Both the position numbers and the translations under genes were made by a program. Shown one piece after another: positions 13,641 through 20,680 of a stretch of DNA of 23,131 bases. Under the pieces are notes generated by a model. That model saw only the letters and a program-made list of their open reading frames with translations. It made no database searches and had not been told where the DNA came from. Position 1 is the first letter of the stretch; each line of letters begins with the position of its first letter. The DNA comes from Phycisphaerales bacterium (GTDB lineage: Bacteria > Planctomycetota > Phycisphaerae > Phycisphaerales > SM1A02), in contig JASMLY010000071.1 of the NCBI GenBank assembly GCA_030748455.1, forward strand, positions 1 to 23,131, in the 5' to 3' direction.

Positions 13641-14375
13641 ATGATCCGATTGACTGAACAAAACAACATCGTAACCATGACCTTAAACCGCGCCGGAAAA
13701 CGAAATGCATTGTCTAGGGAAATGCTTGAAGCGATGCACAGCGGTCTTGATGAAATAGAAAAAAAGACAGACATGCGTGTGTTTATTCTCGCTGGTGAAG
13801 GGCAATCATTTTGTGCGGGAATGGATCTTAAAGGTGTCATCGATGACCCAAAGGCAATGGGCGACATGCTGCGTGACCTTGCAAAAGTATCGCAAAGAAT
13901 ACGCGCTTTACCAGTGCCCACCATTGCGCGTGTACAAGGCGCCGCAATTGGTGGGGGTTGTGGACTCATGGTCATCTGTGATTTTTCCTTTACACACCCT
14001 GAAGCAAAGGTTGGATATCCTGAAGTTGATCTTGGTATTTGTCCTGCTGTCGTTGCTCCTTGGTTAATCAAAAAAATCGGCCCAAGTAGAGCAAGGGCGA
14101 TGCTCCTCGCGGGAGGCACGATTTCTGGAGCACAGGGATTTGAGTCTGGACTCACGACGCACCTCTGCGAACTTAATCATTTAATCGAAGAAACTGAAGC
14201 GTTCGCCATCAACCTCACGCGGGGTGGGCGAGAGGCTCTTGCCACGACCAAAATGTGGCTGAACGAAGTTGACGGATCCCTTGATGATGCGCTATTGACT
14301 CGAGGAGCAAATCTCTCCGCCGAAGTCATCGCCTCTGAAGAAGCGCAAACTCGGCTCCGCAAAATATTCGCCTAA
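13641..14375 (+). CDS. Enoyl-CoA hydratase/isomerase family protein, methylglutaconyl-CoA hydratase-like
   Basis: This is a 244-residue crotonase-fold protein, slightly shorter than usual. The oxyanion-hole segment is FCAGMDL (57-63) and the second is IGGGCG (103-108). Gly108 stands where classical crotonase has its first catalytic Glu, while the second is kept as Glu128 (GYPEVDLG). The GGG-x-G arrangement followed by E-V-x-L-G-x-x-P-A-V is what I recall from methylglutaconyl-CoA hydratases of leucine breakdown, which fits the downstream genes; this is inference. It starts 17 bases after the trpC stop with an AAGG about 10 bases upstream, so it may be transcribed with trpC. Confidence 0.8.
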   Translation: MIRLTEQNNIVTMTLNRAGKRNALSREMLEAMHSGLDEIEKKTDMRVFILAGEGQSFCAGMDLKGVIDDPKAMGDMLRDLAKVSQRIRALPVPTIARVQGAAIGGGCGLMVICDFSFTHPEAKVGYPEVDLGICPAVVAPWLIKKIGPSRARAMLLAGGTISGAQGFESGLTTHLCELNHLIEETEAFAINLTRGGREALATTKMWLNEVDGSLDDALLTRGANLSAEVIASEEAQTRLRKIFA

Positions 14376-14434
14376 CACTACAACACGGGCATTTTTCATC
14401 AAAAACTCAAAAACCGCTCCCACACCAACCCTGT

Positions 14435-14501
14435 ACCTCTGTGTATACGTCTGAGCATACCTCTGTGTATACCTCTGAGCATATCTCTGAGCATACCTCT
14501 G
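14435..14501 (+). repeat. Tandem 12-bp repeat array
   Basis: There are five units of consensus ACCTCTGAGCAT starting at 14435, 14447, 14459, 14471 and 14483, plus a partial unit at 14495. Units 1 and 3 are identical (ACCTCTGTGTAT); units 2, 4 and 5 differ from each other at single positions. The array then reverses strand. Confidence 0.9.
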
Positions 14502-14527
14502 AGGTATGCTCAGAGGTATGCTCAGAG
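14473..14527 (+). repeat. Long hairpin with 27-bp arms
   Basis: The arm 14473-14499 is the reverse complement of 14501-14527 apart from one position, which is a G-T (wobble in RNA) pair. A single T (14500) lies between them. The arms are made of the 12-bp unit in opposite orientations. No T-run follows, so it is not a standard terminator, but the extruded structure could still affect transcription or replication. Confidence 0.9.
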
Positions 14528-14528
14528 C

Positions 14529-14592
14529 GGGGCGAGGGGTTTGGGTGTTTGGGTGGGGAGGATAGGGGCAAATAGGGAGGCGGATAGAGGGG
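14529..14592 (+). other. G-tract cluster with G-quadruplex potential
   Basis: Eight runs of three or four G occur on the plus strand, at 14529, 14536, 14543, 14551, 14555, 14565, 14575 and 14589. The first five are separated by loops of 1-5 bases, which meets the usual G3 N1-7 rule. It lies 78-141 bases before the next start codon on the coding strand, so it may fold in DNA or, if transcribed, in the mRNA leader. Confidence 0.7.
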
Positions 14593-14659
14593 CGGATTTC
14601 ATGTAGAATACGGGGCGCGGCGCGATCGCTGTTTTTACAGAAATTCTGGGGTTTTGACA

Positions 14660-14664
14660 AAGGA
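14660..14664 (+). promoter_or_regulatory. Ribosome binding site of the second enoyl-CoA hydratase
   Basis: AAGGA lies 5 bases before the ATG at 14670 and fixes that start. Confidence 0.65.
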
Positions 14665-14669
14665 AACGC

Positions 14670-15548
14670 ATGACTACATCCACACAACTCTCACTCCTCA
14701 AGTACGAAATCGATGAAAACAGGGTCATTACCCTGTGGCTCGATGGTGGTGGTAGGCCTGTCGTTGTACTCGATCGAAACCTCATTCAACGACTCAACGC
14801 AACGCTCGATGCGATTGAGCGCGAAGAGAACATCAAGGGACTGTTTTTACGGTCAGATTGCGCACGCGTGTTTGTAGCAGGCGCAGACCTAGCAGAAATT
14901 GATGCGCTTGATGACCAGGGCTTGCATGGGTATCTTGCATTTGGCACAACTGTGTTTGGTCGGCTCGCGAAACTCCCCTACCCAAGTGTTGCGATCATTG
15001 AGGGAGCTACACTTGGGGGTGGGCTTGAAATTGCGATGCACTGCGATGCAATCATCGCGAGCAAAATTGGTGGGAACGAAAAGCCTTATCCAATAGGTTT
15101 GCCAGAAGCTGGACTTGGCATTTGTCCCGGTTGGGGTGGAACACAACTGTTACCCGCACGAATTGACCCCACAACTGCAATTGAAGCAACCGCGACAGGA
15201 AGTCTTTTCAAAAGTAACAGTATGCCAGAGGGACTTGCCACTACAACTGTTGAAACACCCACCGAACTCGTTTCTGCAGCAGAAACTTGGCTAAAATCGA
15301 ACCCGTCGGTTGATCGACGGATCCCCTGCTGCATTGAGAATACAAACAAAAGCTACGCTGAAGCGGTACATTCTGCTAGAGAAAACCTGAGTAGCACGCA
15401 AGCGACAAGCGCGGTTCTTCTTGCTGTTGAAACTGGAATTGAAAAAGGTTGGGTAGATGCGGTTGCAACTGAACAGTGTGAACTTGTCCGATTGCGAAAC
15501 ACCGCTGTAGCTCGCAAAAAACTAGAGGCGTTTTTATCAAAAGGTTAA
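14670..15548 (+). CDS. Enoyl-CoA hydratase/isomerase family protein
   Basis: This 292-residue crotonase-fold protein should hydrate a 2-enoyl-CoA to a 3-hydroxyacyl-CoA. Motifs are FVAGADL (68-74, oxyanion hole), LGGGLE (115-120, catalytic Glu120) and IGLPEAGLGICPGWGGTQ (142-159, catalytic Glu146). Both catalytic glutamates are therefore present, unlike in the neighbouring paralogue. The GLPE-GLG-PG-GGTQ segment resembles the hydratase half of FadB/FadJ-type enzymes, but there is no dehydrogenase half. The C-terminal part (about 190-292) is longer and less familiar than usual. It heads the tight run that continues into the acyl-CoA dehydrogenase 19 bases downstream. Confidence 0.88.
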   Translation: MTTSTQLSLLKYEIDENRVITLWLDGGGRPVVVLDRNLIQRLNATLDAIEREENIKGLFLRSDCARVFVAGADLAEIDALDDQGLHGYLAFGTTVFGRLAKLPYPSVAIIEGATLGGGLEIAMHCDAIIASKIGGNEKPYPIGLPEAGLGICPGWGGTQLLPARIDPTTAIEATATGSLFKSNSMPEGLATTTVETPTELVSAAETWLKSNPSVDRRIPCCIENTNKSYAEAVHSARENLSSTQATSAVLLAVETGIEKGWVDAVATEQCELVRLRNTAVARKKLEAFLSKG

Positions 15549-15567
15549 TCTAAAGAAAGCCAAAGAC

Positions 15568-17511
15568 ATGAGTAAACCAGACATTACAAGTCAATTGAAA
15601 AATGTTTCCAAGAAAGACATTGAGCAAATCAAAAAAGCTCAAGAAATGCTTGGTCCTGATCCAGATACTATGGGATTCATCAAGAATATTTTTTGGGGAA
15701 ACCTACGTGAAGAAATGATTTTCCCCTTTCCGGAGGAAAGTGCAGAAGAACGGTCACGTTGTGACGCATTGCTCGAAGAACTTGACACGTACTTCCGCAA
15801 TGAACACCCTTCTGTAGAAATCGACCAAAACCAAGAGATCCCTGAGTGGGTCATCAAACGATTCTTTGAAATGGGCGTTGGTGGAATGATTGTTCCCAAG
15901 GAATATGGTGGGCAAGGGTTCGGTGTAACAAGTTACAACCGAGTACTTGAGCGAATCGGGCGTTCGTGCGGTTCCTCTGCAGTGATGATTTCAGCACACC
16001 TTTCGATTGGTTGCAACGCTGTTACGCTCTTTGGTACCGAAGAACAAAAACAATACTGGCTTCCAAAAATTTCAAACGAAGCACTCAGTGCCTTCTGCCT
16101 ATCAGAACCAAACGTTGGCTGTGACGCGCAAGGTCAAGAAACGACGTGTGAACTTTCTGAATGCGGAAAGTATTACATCATCAATGGTGAAAAAAAGTGG
16201 GCCACTTCAGCAGCCCAGTCATGCATGTTTACCGTGATGGCAAAATACACAATGACCGATCCAAAAACAGGGAAAACAAAAGATCGTTTTAACGCCCTTA
16301 TTGTTTCGCCCGACATGGAAGGTGTCGATATATTCAGTAGAAACCGGGCAAAGTGCGGTATCCGTGGAACATGGCAAGGTCGCGTTCGGTTTACGAACGT
16401 CAAAGTTCCACGCGAAAACCTGCTCCACAAAGAGGGCAAGGGAATTGTTGTTGCTCTCACTTGTTTGAATTGGGGTCGCTGTACACTTGCAGCAGGCATG
16501 GTCGGTGCAGGCGCAGTTGCATACGAACAAGCTATAAAGTGGACACAATACAGATATCAATTTGATCGCCCAATCGGCGAGTTCGAATTGATGAAGGAAC
16601 GGATCGCACGTATGGGTGCGTTCCGCTACGCCATGGATGCAATGCTGTATGTCACAACCGGAATGGTTGATCGCAACGATGAAGACATTATGCTTGAAAC
16701 AGCGATGTGCAAAGTTTTCTGTTCGGAATATGGCTTTCGGTGCACAAACGAGGCAATGCAAATCATGGGCGGCGAAGGATATATGGCCGAAAATGAACTT
16801 GAGCGACTGTGGAGAGATTCTCGCATCAACCCAATCGTTGAAGGCGCAAACGAAGTCATGCACAGCTTCATCTTTGCCTATGGTTCAAAGCAACTTGGCG
16901 AATACATGCTTGGCGTGAAAGCTGCTCCTCACAAACACATCGGTGCAGCAATTAAGATTGCACTTGAACTTTTCTTGGGCATCACAAAGCCCGCCCCTAA
17001 GATTACCAAGCTTGACCCATCGCTTCGAAATCATGCCACAACGCTGTCGAATTTGATTCGAGAGTTTTCACACCAAGTGAAATTGATGTTCAAGGAAAAA
17101 GGTGAAGATCTCATCACAAACCAAACAACGCAGTATCGGTTAAGTTGGATTGCAACATGGATTCACGCAATTGCTTGTTCACTCTCAAAACTCGATCGTG
17201 ATATTCGAAAAGGGATTGATGAAAAACAACTTGCCCACGACAGAGTGATGGTCGATTTTATTCTCTCGTACGGCACCTATAAAATTAATGGTTGGCTGCG
17301 TGCCCTTCGCCAAAATCCAGATGCAACAATGCTAAAAGCGGCGGAAAAAGCCTGGGAATTTGGTGAATCTTTGCCAAATGAGGATTATTACATACCAGAA
17401 AGAACGCCAGACCTCGCTGTAAGAGGCACTGGAAAAGTGTGCAACCAAGAGGCACTCAAACAATTTGGTGGTGGCTCGTTATACCTTCAAGAAGAAGCCA
17501 CTTCGCACTAA
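15568..17511 (+). CDS. Acyl-CoA dehydrogenase, VLCAD/ACAD9-like long form
   Basis: This FAD enzyme oxidises an acyl-CoA to the 2-enoyl-CoA, passing electrons to ETF. At 647 residues it exceeds the 380-400 of ordinary family members and matches the VLCAD/ACAD9 type, which carries a helical C-terminal domain (here from about 450). Visible motifs are the N-terminal EYGGQGFG loop (112-119), FCLSEPNVGCDA (176-187, flavin/substrate strand), INGEKKW (205-211), YRYQFDRPIGEF (328-339), MQIMGGEGY (397-405) and NPIVEGANEV with the predicted catalytic Glu425. The substrate could be long-chain or, given the neighbours, branched-chain acyl-CoA; sequence alone does not decide. No strong Shine-Dalgarno precedes the ATG. 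Confidence 0.93.
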   Translation: MSKPDITSQLKNVSKKDIEQIKKAQEMLGPDPDTMGFIKNIFWGNLREEMIFPFPEESAEERSRCDALLEELDTYFRNEHPSVEIDQNQEIPEWVIKRFFEMGVGGMIVPKEYGGQGFGVTSYNRVLERIGRSCGSSAVMISAHLSIGCNAVTLFGTEEQKQYWLPKISNEALSAFCLSEPNVGCDAQGQETTCELSECGKYYIINGEKKWATSAAQSCMFTVMAKYTMTDPKTGKTKDRFNALIVSPDMEGVDIFSRNRAKCGIRGTWQGRVRFTNVKVPRENLLHKEGKGIVVALTCLNWGRCTLAAGMVGAGAVAYEQAIKWTQYRYQFDRPIGEFELMKERIARMGAFRYAMDAMLYVTTGMVDRNDEDIMLETAMCKVFCSEYGFRCTNEAMQIMGGEGYMAENELERLWRDSRINPIVEGANEVMHSFIFAYGSKQLGEYMLGVKAAPHKHIGAAIKIALELFLGITKPAPKITKLDPSLRNHATTLSNLIREFSHQVKLMFKEKGEDLITNQTTQYRLSWIATWIHAIACSLSKLDRDIRKGIDEKQLAHDRVMVDFILSYGTYKINGWLRALRQNPDATMLKAAEKAWEFGESLPNEDYYIPERTPDLAVRGTGKVCNQEALKQFGGGSLYLQEEATSH

Positions 17512-17514
17512 GCC

Positions 17515-17520
17515 TATAAT
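17515..17520 (+). promoter_or_regulatory. Perfect -10 box immediately before the leucine dehydrogenase-like gene
   Basis: TATAAT ends 6 bases before the ATG at 17527. Initiation about 7 bases after it would start the message at or next to the ATG, giving a leaderless transcript, and no Shine-Dalgarno is present there. The -35 position (AAGAAG at 17-base spacing) is poor, so chance is a real alternative. Confidence 0.35.
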
Positions 17521-17526
17521 TCACCC

Positions 17527-18600
17527 ATGCACGAACAAGATTCCATCTTTGAACAAATTGTAGATCGTGGACACGAACGATTGTGTTTCCACCACGATCA
17601 CGAAACTGGGTTGAAAGCAATCGTTGCGATTCATTCCACTGCACTTGGAAACGCACTTGGTGGAACCCGTCGTTGGTATTATGAAAGTGAAGAAGACGCA
17701 ATATTTGATGTTCTTCGCTTATCAAAGGGGATGACATACAAGGCGGCTGTCTCTGGTTTACCAATGGGGGGAGCGAAGAGCGTCATTATGTTGCCCCACC
17801 GAGAACAACAGCGAACAGAAGCAGAGGCTCGAGCCATGGGTCGCTTTGTCGACACGTTTGGTGGTGCATATATTGCTGCTGAAGATGTCGGTGTTGATAT
17901 CCAGTTTATCGATTGGATGGCAATGGAAACAGATCATGTCATGGGTGGGGAAAAAGTTTCAACGGGTGGTGATCCCTCTCCATGGACAGCGATGGGTGCG
18001 TTTCTTGGAATGCGAGCATCACTTCTCCACTCTGGTAGAAGCGATGAGTTTGCAGGGGTCAAGGTCGCGATTCAAGGAGTAGGTCACGTCGGGCAAAACC
18101 TTTGCCGTTTACTCACTGACGCCGGTGCTGAGATTGTCGTTGCAGATATAAACAGGGCAAACATTGACAAGACTGTCGACATGTATGATTGCTCAGTTGT
18201 TCACCACGACGACATACTCAAAACAGAGTGTGACATTCTCGCTCCTTGTGCTCTTGGAAATGTTATCGATGGAACAATGGTTCCACATCTTCGATGTTCG
18301 ATCCTCTGTGGTGCTGCGAATAACATTCTTGGTGATCCTGAAGAAGATGCAGTTGCATTAAAAACTTCTGGAATTATTTACGCGCCAGACTTCGTCGTAA
18401 ACGCGGGTGGTCTGATCCACTTAGCTGGACTACATTTGGGAATGACGGACGAACAGTTGCAACAGAAGAACGATGAAATTTTTGATACAACCGTTCGTAT
18501 TCTAGAAGATGGAAAAAATACAACTTCTACCTATGCCGCAGCAGTTAACTTAGCCCAACAACGAATTGCGAGTGGAGAGGCGCAGTGCCATGCCCCTTGA
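17527..18600 (+). CDS. Leucine dehydrogenase-type Glu/Leu/Phe/Val dehydrogenase
   Basis: This NAD-dependent enzyme reversibly deaminates a branched-chain or related amino acid to its 2-oxo acid. It has 357 residues, typical of leucine dehydrogenases (about 360) and much shorter than glutamate dehydrogenases. Landmarks are ALGGTRRW (43-50), Lys72 in TYKAA, catalytic Lys84 in MGGAKSV, Asp120 in AAEDVG, and GGDPSPWTA (147-155), a segment typical of leucine/valine dehydrogenases. The Rossmann motif GVGHVG is at 184-189. Its 3' end overlaps the E1-alpha start by 11 bases, coupling production of the 2-oxo acid to the complex that would decarboxylate it. Valine or phenylalanine specificity cannot be excluded. 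Confidence 0.9.
   Translation: MHEQDSIFEQIVDRGHERLCFHHDHETGLKAIVAIHSTALGNALGGTRRWYYESEEDAIFDVLRLSKGMTYKAAVSGLPMGGAKSVIMLPHREQQRTEAEARAMGRFVDTFGGAYIAAEDVGVDIQFIDWMAMETDHVMGGEKVSTGGDPSPWTAMGAFLGMRASLLHSGRSDEFAGVKVAIQGVGHVGQNLCRLLTDAGAEIVVADINRANIDKTVDMYDCSVVHHDDILKTECDILAPCALGNVIDGTMVPHLRCSILCGAANNILGDPEEDAVALKTSGIIYAPDFVVNAGGLIHLAGLHLGMTDEQLQQKNDEIFDTTVRILEDGKNTTSTYAAAVNLAQQRIASGEAQCHAP
18574..18580 (+). promoter_or_regulatory. Ribosome binding site of E1-alpha inside the preceding gene
   Basis: GGAGAGG lies 9 bases before the ATG at 18590. It decides for this start over the TTG at 18566. Confidence 0.7.
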
Positions 18601-19711
18601 ACCCGTTTTTTCAACAACTATTGAGCACGTCAGTATCCTTGATGAACAGGGCAACTTTGATCAAACCCTAGGCGAGGGTTTGATTCCAGACGAGGATGTC
18701 GTTGCCATGTACAAACACATGTTGACGTGCCGACACTTTGATGAAATTGCATTTAAATTGCAACGGTCAGGTCGTATGGGAACATACCCAGAAAATCGTG
18801 GGCAGGAAGTACCTTCACTCGCTGCAGCATATGTGTTGCAAAAAAACGACTGGATGGTTACGTGTTACCGTGAAAACGCTGGTCTTTTTTGGAGAGGTCT
18901 TCCAAAAGAAAAAATTTTGCTGCACTGGATGGGTGACGAGCGTGGCAACCATATTGATGAGTGCAACGTAACTCCCCTTGCGATCGCTATTGGGTCACAA
19001 ATGTTGCACGCAACTGGGTTGGCGTGGGCAAGTAAGTACCGAGGCGATGGGGCAATTGCCTGCACATTCTTTGGTGATGGAGCAACAAGTGAAGGCGACT
19101 TCCACGAAGCCGCGAACTTTGCGGCGAACCTCGACATCCCCGTTGTGTTTGTATGCCAAAACAACGGGTGGGCCATTTCAACACCAACAAAGGTAGAGTG
19201 TTCTGCCCCAACGGTTGCCCAGCGCGGTCTTGCGTATGGGATGGACTGCATACAAGTTGACGGTAATGACTTGTTCGCAATGGTTAGGGTTGTACGCGAC
19301 GCAGCAAAGAACGCTCGTGAAAACAACCGTCCAACCTTTATTGAAGCGCTCACGTACCGGCTTGGGGATCACACAACTGCTGATGATGCTCGTCGGTACC
19401 GCGATGCTGAAGAATTAGAAATGTGGCAAAAACGAGACCCGATCATCCGGACAAGAAAATATTTAGAGCAGCGTGATTTGTGGAACAGCACAAAGGAAGA
19501 AGAACAACTTGCTGCTGCCGAAAAAGAAATTTCGCAAGTCGTCAAAAATGCTGAAGAGATTGACGCTCCCGCCGCAACCGATATTTTCGATTCGATGTAC
19601 ACAGATCTATCAAAAGAACTTCACAAACAACGGCAAACGATGCGAACAAGCAGTTTAGGACAGAATCCTTCACAAATTACAAACGAAAATGAAGTGAGGC
19701 AAAACCACTAA
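18590..19711 (+). CDS. 2-oxo acid dehydrogenase E1 component, alpha subunit (branched-chain or pyruvate)
   Basis: This is the thiamine-diphosphate-binding half of the E1 decarboxylase, 373 residues. The ThDP motif runs from GDG (162-164) to NN (191-192). The RLGDHTTADD loop (257-266) with His261 matches the phosphorylation-loop region of E1-alpha proteins. The segment around RMGTYPENRGQE (62-73) is close to Bacillus-type PdhA and BkdAA sequences. Sequence alone does not separate pyruvate from branched-chain substrates; the adjoining leucine dehydrogenase-type gene favours the latter. The C-terminal 60 residues are charged and poorly conserved. Its stop overlaps the E1-beta start as TAATG. Confidence 0.92.
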   Translation: MPLEPVFSTTIEHVSILDEQGNFDQTLGEGLIPDEDVVAMYKHMLTCRHFDEIAFKLQRSGRMGTYPENRGQEVPSLAAAYVLQKNDWMVTCYRENAGLFWRGLPKEKILLHWMGDERGNHIDECNVTPLAIAIGSQMLHATGLAWASKYRGDGAIACTFFGDGATSEGDFHEAANFAANLDIPVVFVCQNNGWAISTPTKVECSAPTVAQRGLAYGMDCIQVDGNDLFAMVRVVRDAAKNARENNRPTFIEALTYRLGDHTTADDARRYRDAEELEMWQKRDPIIRTRKYLEQRDLWNSTKEEEQLAAAEKEISQVVKNAEEIDAPAATDIFDSMYTDLSKELHKQRQTMRTSSLGQNPSQITNENEVRQNH

Positions 19712-20679
19712 TGGCAAACCTTACACTCGTACAAGCAATTAATTTAGCGCTCATCCAAGAAATGGAAAAAGACGATCGCGTGCTTTTACTTGGTGAAGAT
19801 ATTGGGCTCAACGGTGGTGTCTTCCGCGCAACTGAAGGGTTGTTCCAACGCTTTGGTGGTGATCGTGTCGTGGATGCCCCGCTTGCAGAATCCGGAATCG
19901 TGGGTACAGCAATTGGATTAGCGATGGCCGGTTTACGTCCTATTCCAGAAATTCAATTTGAGGGTTTTTTGGGTCCAGCTTTTGATCAACTAACAAATCA
20001 GGCCGCTCGTTTTAACAGCCGAACTCGGGGAGGTATTACATGTCCACTGGTTCTCCGTGTGCCAGTTGGTGGTGGAATTCACGCACCAGAATTACACAGC
20101 GATAGCCCTGAAGCAATTTACACACACACACCTGGTTTAAAGGTTGTCATGCCCTCATCCCCATATGACGCAAAAGGGATGTTAATCAGCGCGATCCGCG
20201 ACCCAAATCCCGTCATATTCTTTGAGCCCAAGCGAATATACCGTGCGTTTAGAGAAGATGTTCCAGAAGATGAATACACCGTTCCCATTGGTGAAGCAAG
20301 AACCGTTTGTGAGGGTGAAGAACTCACAATGGTGACGTGGGGTGCTACGGTCGTGCAATGCATGAACGCCATTGAACAGGCTGATCGATCCATCGAGTTG
20401 ATTGACCTTCGAACCATTTCTCCGATCGACATGGATACCATTACAAACTCTGTACGTAAAACTGGTCGTTGTGTTGTTGTGCATGAGGCACCAAAAACTG
20501 CAGGTCTAGGTGCGGAAATTGCTGCTGGAATTATGGAACATTGTTTCCTTCACCTTGAAGCACCAGTGCAACGAGTTTGTGGTTTCGATACCATCATGCC
20601 CTATTACAAACTAGAACTTGAATACCTTCCTGACGCAGAACGAATTGGGAAGGCGATTCACGAGACTTTGGCATATTAA
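19711..20679 (+). CDS. 2-oxo acid dehydrogenase E1 component, beta subunit
   Basis: This 322-residue transketolase-like subunit pairs with E1-alpha to form the active site. Characteristic segments are LLLGEDIGLNGGVFRAT (25-41), DAPLAESGIVG (55-65, with conserved Glu60), the PVGGGIHAPELHSDSPEA loop (118-135) and VVHEAP (about 258-263). The length is normal for PdhB/BkdB proteins. It overlaps E1-alpha by one base and lies one base before E2, so the three are almost certainly translated from one message. A GAGG is seen about 12 bases before its ATG. Confidence 0.94.
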   Translation: MANLTLVQAINLALIQEMEKDDRVLLLGEDIGLNGGVFRATEGLFQRFGGDRVVDAPLAESGIVGTAIGLAMAGLRPIPEIQFEGFLGPAFDQLTNQAARFNSRTRGGITCPLVLRVPVGGGIHAPELHSDSPEAIYTHTPGLKVVMPSSPYDAKGMLISAIRDPNPVIFFEPKRIYRAFREDVPEDEYTVPIGEARTVCEGEELTMVTWGATVVQCMNAIEQADRSIELIDLRTISPIDMDTITNSVRKTGRCVVVHEAPKTAGLGAEIAAGIMEHCFLHLEAPVQRVCGFDTIMPYYKLELEYLPDAERIGKAIHETLAY

Positions 20680-20680
20680 G

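Larger units (their letters stand above)
14376..14669. other. Intergenic region with repeats, hairpin and G-tracts
   Basis: This 294-base gap is the largest on the plus-strand gene run. I see no gene in it. A minus-strand frame with R-Y-A-Q repeats crosses it, but this is only the 12-bp repeat read as protein. It contains the 12-bp array, the long hairpin, the G-tracts, and a promoter-like TAGAAT at 14604-14609 with no good -35. Confidence 0.8.

Noticed and set aside
14435..14527. CRISPR array
   Set aside because: Units are 12 bp with no spacers, and no cas gene is present.
14473..14527. Rho-independent terminator after the first crotonase gene
   Set aside because: The stem is far longer than usual and is followed by G-rich sequence with no T-run.
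14292..14687. Minus-strand frame with R-Y-A-Q/T-Q repeats
   Set aside because: The apparent protein repeat is the 12-bp DNA repeat read through (12 bases is four codons). It overlaps the ends of two well-supported genes and has no ribosome binding site that I can see.
16219..16863. Minus-strand frame of 214 residues rich in Cys and His
   Set aside because: It is antisense to the conserved core of the acyl-CoA dehydrogenase.
18566..18589. TTG start for E1-alpha, adding 8 residues
   Set aside because: The GGAGAGG sits inside that extension at ideal spacing from the ATG at 18590.
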